DNA of 8,938 bases, taken from an uncultured Lachnospiraceae bacterium. GTDB taxonomy: Bacteria; Bacillota; Clostridia; Lachnospirales; Lachnospiraceae. Made by a program: the position numbers and the translations under genes. Below the pieces are notes generated by a model. It did not search any database. It was not told where the DNA came from and saw nothing but the letters and a program-made list of their open reading frames with translations. Numbering within the stretch: position 1 is the first letter of the stretch; the number at the start of each line of letters is the position of its first letter. The DNA lies in NCBI GenBank assembly GCA_900313435.1, contig OMRF01000127.1, forward strand, positions 1 to 8,938, given 5' to 3'. Shown here piece after piece: positions 5,926 to 8,938 of the stretch.

Positions 5926-8900
5926 TTGTTAAAGAAAAGAATTTTTTCAGGAAAGGCGGGGAGGGGACTCATTCTTTCCGCCCTGATTTTTGTTTTGGGA
6001 TTTTCGCTTGTGCCGGATATGGGCGCTCATGCAGCAAGGGGGACGACCTACACCAGAAGGAACGGGGTTGATGTTTCCCAATGGCAGAGCGGCACGGATT
6101 CAAGCGGGAAGAGACAGACCATCGACTGGACAAAGATGGATAATGTGGAGTTTGCCTTGATAAGGGTCGGTCACAGATACGGCCATAACGTGTACGCAAG
6201 CGACGGCAGTCTTCGCATCAAAAGCGGCCAAATAGAAGAGGATGTCGATTACAAGTACAATTTTGAAAATGCCATAGCAAACAATATCAAGGTTGGGGCC
6301 TATATCTATTCCCAGGCCATCACTCCCGATGAAGCAAGGGAAGAGGCAGACTATATCATATCAAGAGTCTACAGATACAAGATCGATCTTCCCATCATTC
6401 TTGATTATGAATATGAGAGCGGGCGCTCCGGAAGGCTTGCGGAAGCCTCTTTTTCAAAGGCACAGGCGACAGAGATCTGCGAGGCTTTTGCTGCGAGGGT
6501 CAAGGAACTTGGCTATACTCCCATGATATACGCAAATCAGAATGTCTGGACTGAGGATCTTGATGCGAAAAGCCTTGAAAAGTCCAGTCGTATCTGGCTT
6601 GCCCGCTGGACCACAACCCATCAGGAATCCGATGAAAGCGGGAATACCTGGACCGTCCAGACAGACATGAGGATAGGGGATGAACCGACTCCCAACAGTT
6701 ATACCGGTATTTATGATTTCTGGCAGTATTCAAGCCAGGGCGTGGGTCTTGACGGCATCCGTTCCGAATATGTGGATCTTGATTTCTGGTATGATGACGG
6801 GACGCTTTCTGCCGGGAAGGACTATTCCACTGTCTTTGATGCTGATTATTATCTTTCAAACTACCCTGACATGAAGCAGTATGAGGGGAATCCCGCAGCA
6901 ATGCTTCAGCATTTCCTTACCGTCGGTGTCGCCGAGGGGAGGAGAGGCTCAAAGTATTACGATCCTTCATTCTACAGGAACAGATATCCGGATCTTAGGG
7001 CTGCTTTCGGGAACGACTGGAAAGGATATTTCGATCATTATTTCAATACGGGGATGAAGGAGGGCAGGGAAGCCTTCGGACTTGACTTCATGCGCGGCTT
7101 TGAGACCGTATATGAAGGTGTTGATTATAAATGCGTATATGATTTCAATTATTATCTTGCAAGCTATCCCGACCTTGTCACAGTCTTCGGAAGATATGAT
7201 GACAAGGCACTGCTTTCCCACTTTGTGAATTACGGCATCAAGGAAGGAAGACAGGCAAGTCCTTATTTTGACATTTCCTACTACAGGGAGAATAATGCGG
7301 ATCTTAAGGCTGCTTTCGGAGATGACAACATGAGTTATGTAAGGCACTTCATAACTTATGGTGTGAACGAGGGAAGGAAGACTGTCGGGGGTTACAAGGC
7401 TCCTGAGGATGATCCCGGTACTGTCGACCCCGGTCCCGTTGATCCGGGTACCGACGATCCCGTATCCTATGATTATATAGAAGGTGCATATACCATAGTT
7501 CTCGATCCCGGACATGATGATGTTCATGCCGGGGCGCAATATTTCGGGACAGGCGAAGAGGATATGACCGTGAAGATAGGTCTCTATCTTCGTGAGATGC
7601 TGAAGAAAGCCCGTCCCGACATTAATGTGGTGATCACCAGGGAGACAGGGGCCTGTCCCGTGACGGACGATGATTATTCCTGCCTGAACTGGAGGTCGAT
7701 GTATTCAGCCGCCTCCTCGGCTGATATATATGTGAGTCTTCATCTGAATGCTGACGCCAGCGGGAGAGCTTCAGGCTCTCTTGTTTTTGTACCGAACGAG
7801 TCCTATTCTGAGGAATGCTACGAGCAGGGACAGCAGATGGGAAGGAAGATACTTGACCGCCTTATCTCACTGGGACTCGCGGATTACGGCCTTGTTACGA
7901 GGGATTCAGATTCACTTTATCCGGACGGTTCAGCGGCTGACTATTACGCAGTCATAAGAAATAACAAGAGAAATAATATTCCTGCCATAATAGTGGAGCA
8001 TGCCTTCCTCTCAAACAGATCAGACTATGACACCTTCATAAACAACGAAGAAGGTCTTCAGCTCCTGGCAAAGGCAGACTGTGACGGGATCCTTGAATAT
8101 ATTCAGGGGAAGGAACACAAGAAGGATGTGTTCTCTGCTGTCTATTATGCGGAAAAATATCCCGAGCTTTTAAATGGCGGGGCAATAGATGCCTTTAAGC
8201 TGTACAAGCACTTCCTTATGTATGGGATGAATGAAAAGAGGCAGGCAAGCCGTGACTTTGATCCTAATTACTATATAGCGAAATACCCTGATCTTCGAAG
8301 TGTATTTGGAGATGAATGGAGTGCCTACTATGATCATTACTTAAAGATCGGCTCGACCGAGGGGCGGATCGGAACAGGATCTGATCTTACGAGGGTTGGC
8401 ACCATTACGGCATGGAAGGGCTTTGAACTGTCTCCTGTATATGATCCTTCTTATTATCTTTCAAATAATCCCGGACTCCTTGAAAAGACGGGTGGTGATG
8501 ATATCGCTCTCATCAAGGATTTTGTGGAGAACGGCATGAGGGAAGGTAAGAAGGGAAATGATGAATTTGATTACCTTTATTACCAGAGAAAGAATCCTGA
8601 CCTTCGAATGGCCTACGGTACCGACAAGCAGAAGTATTATTATCATTACGCAAGTAGTGGCAAAGCAGAGGGACGCGCAGGAAAGGGAAGCGATTATGAA
8701 AGGGTCGGTACCATAAGCGTCCTTTCGGGAGTTGATTATTCTGCGGTCTATGATTATGACTATTATATGAATGCAAACCCGTCTCTTAAGAAAACCTTCG
8801 GGGATGATGATGTGGCGCCCCTTGATGATTTCATCCAAAACGGCATGAAAAAGGGTGTAAGGGCAAGTCAGGAGTTTGACGTGAATTACTACAAGAACCA

Positions 8901-8938
8901 GTATCCGGATCTTCAGCAGGTCTTTGGAGACGACCTTA
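5926..8938 (+). CDS. Secreted bifunctional peptidoglycan hydrolase: GH25 muramidase plus amidase with tandem repeats (3' end outside the window)
   Basis: At least 1004 codons are open to the window edge with no stop. The N-terminus is a signal peptide: basic LKKR and KAGR, a hydrophobic core at 15-29, and likely cleavage after AHA at 34-36. Residues 46-292 form a GH25 lysozyme domain that cuts between MurNAc and GlcNAc. It has GVDVSQWQ (Asp49), the catalytic DxE pair at Asp160/Glu162 in ILDYEYE, and DFWQYSS at 264-270. Four ~40-residue repeats follow (303-485), then a Pro/Asp linker (486-520). Residues 522-727 form a zinc N-acetylmuramoyl-L-alanine amidase (Amidase_3) with LDPGHD (His530), Glu544 in EED, SLHLNA (His606) and the catalytic Glu691 in VEHAFLSN. 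From 735 on at least six more repeats run off the edge. The repeats probably anchor the protein to the cell surface, but that is inferred. Likely roles are wall remodelling or daughter-cell separation. The start is TTG, five bases after metH. Confidence 0.92.
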   Translation, partial: MLKKRIFSGKAGRGLILSALIFVLGFSLVPDMGAHAARGTTYTRRNGVDVSQWQSGTDSSGKRQTIDWTKMDNVEFALIRVGHRYGHNVYASDGSLRIKSGQIEEDVDYKYNFENAIANNIKVGAYIYSQAITPDEAREEADYIISRVYRYKIDLPIILDYEYESGRSGRLAEASFSKAQATEICEAFAARVKELGYTPMIYANQNVWTEDLDAKSLEKSSRIWLARWTTTHQESDESGNTWTVQTDMRIGDEPTPNSYTGIYDFWQYSSQGVGLDGIRSEYVDLDFWYDDGTLSAGKDYSTVFDADYYLSNYPDMKQYEGNPAAMLQHFLTVGVAEGRRGSKYYDPSFYRNRYPDLRAAFGNDWKGYFDHYFNTGMKEGREAFGLDFMRGFETVYEGVDYKCVYDFNYYLASYPDLVTVFGRYDDKALLSHFVNYGIKEGRQASPYFDISYYRENNADLKAAFGDDNMSYVRHFITYGVNEGRKTVGGYKAPEDDPGTVDPGPVDPGTDDPVSYDYIEGAYTIVLDPGHDDVHAGAQYFGTGEEDMTVKIGLYLREMLKKARPDINVVITRETGACPVTDDDYSCLNWRSMYSAASSADIYVSLHLNADASGRASGSLVFVPNESYSEECYEQGQQMGRKILDRLISLGLADYGLVTRDSDSLYPDGSAADYYAVIRNNKRNNIPAIIVEHAFLSNRSDYDTFINNEEGLQLLAKADCDGILEYIQGKEHKKDVFSAVYYAEKYPELLNGGAIDAFKLYKHFLMYGMNEKRQASRDFDPNYYIAKYPDLRSVFGDEWSAYYDHYLKIGSTEGRIGTGSDLTRVGTITAWKGFELSPVYDPSYYLSNNPGLLEKTGGDDIALIKDFVENGMREGKKGNDEFDYLYYQRKNPDLRMAYGTDKQKYYYHYASSGKAEGRAGKGSDYERVGTISVLSGVDYSAVYDYDYYMNANPSLKKTFGDDDVAPLDDFIQNGMKKGVRASQEFDVNYYKNQYPDLQQVFGDDL
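6832..7380 (+). repeat. First repeat block: four ~40-residue DxxYY/PDL/EGR units in A-B-A-B order
   Basis: These coding repeats lie between the muramidase and the linker. Units at residues 303-342, 344-381, 404-445 and 446-485 share a core: an aromatic-Asp-x-x-Tyr/Phe-Tyr opening, PDL or ADL about ten residues on, a His-Tyr/Phe pair, then Gly-x-x-Glu-Gly-Arg. Odd units (A) open with V(F/Y)D and YYL. Even units (B) open with (F/Y)D and contain (R/K)AAFG(N/D)D. A spacer of about 20 residues (385-403) separates the two A-B pairs. Similar repeats occur in secreted wall proteins of Clostridia; their ligand is not known to me. Confidence 0.85.
8128..8938 (+). repeat. Second repeat block: at least six more DxxYY/PDL/EGR units, continuing past the window
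   Basis: After the amidase domain the same A-B alternation resumes at residues 735-775, 776-816, 838-878, 879-919, 941-981 and 982 onward. Two spacers between pairs (816-837 and 920-940) are clearly alike, sharing the pattern GxGSDxxRVGTI followed by a Gly and then the next VYD. Some A units have drifted: EKR replaces EGR at 770-772, NPGL replaces YPDL near 848, and KKG replaces EGR near 975. This suggests older duplication rather than recent expansion. The last unit is cut by the window edge. Confidence 0.85.

Noticed and set aside
5950..5979. GGAAAG/CTTTCC inverted repeat followed by a T-rich run, resembling a terminator after metH
   Set aside because: It has a 6-bp stem with an 18-base loop. 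The T-rich part encodes the signal peptide's hydrophobic core and is seven bases away, so this is better explained by coding constraint.
6293..6526. Short + strand frame inside the muramidase domain
   Set aside because: It is out of frame with the GH25 coding sequence, has no ribosome site and no motif.
6967..7539. 190-codon open frame on the - strand
   Set aside because: It is antisense to the repeat and linker region of the hydrolase. The product is a low-complexity Ile/Val-rich string without a recognisable domain, and the + frame has clear family motifs there.
8461..8838. 125-codon open frame on the - strand with hydrophobic stretches
   Set aside because: It is a mirror of the Tyr/Asp-rich repeat codons on the + strand. 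The apparent membrane-like residues come from ATA/ATC complements of the repeats.

Overview
The window looks like chromosomal DNA of a Gram-positive anaerobe of the Clostridia, most probably a Lachnospiraceae-type gut or rumen bacterium. This is inferred from four things: AGA/AGG- and ATA-rich codon use at moderate GC, a methionine synthase split from its activation domain, a larB-larC pair, and a secreted cell-wall hydrolase built on tandem 'DxxYY...PDL...EGR' repeats. All seven recognised genes lie on the + strand and are tightly packed. No gene-free stretch exceeds 90 bases, and I see no tRNA, rRNA, CRISPR array or insertion sequence.

Left part (1-2773): a 76-residue protein of unknown function is followed by a TetR-family regulator with a DhaS-like layout. 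Then come larB and larC, two of the three genes that make the nickel-pincer nucleotide cofactor of lactate racemase and related LarA enzymes. LarB carboxylates and hydrolyses nicotinic acid adenine dinucleotide, and LarC inserts nickel using CTP. The sulfur-insertion gene larE and the user enzyme larA are not in the window. LarB has an unusually short N-terminus. LarC is one continuous reading frame.

Middle (2774-5920): an 85-base spacer holds a hairpin, a strong orphan Shine-Dalgarno sequence, a 12-base perfect palindrome and a possible 8-codon leader ORF. It is followed by two overlapping genes. The first encodes a stand-alone methionine synthase activation domain. The second encodes an 808-residue cobalamin-dependent methionine synthase (homocysteine, folate and B12 modules) that lacks that domain. 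Together they rebuild the usual full-length MetH.

Right part (5926 to the window end): only 5 bases after metH, a very large secreted protein begins at a TTG codon and runs off the edge, with 1004 codons visible. It has a signal peptide, a GH25 muramidase domain, four ~40-residue repeats, a Pro/Asp linker, a zinc N-acetylmuramoyl-L-alanine amidase domain, and at least six more repeats. It is therefore predicted to cut both the glycan strand and the peptide stem linkage of peptidoglycan. This two-enzyme, repeat-rich architecture is the most interesting item. The short LarB and the structured spacer before the methionine synthase genes come next.
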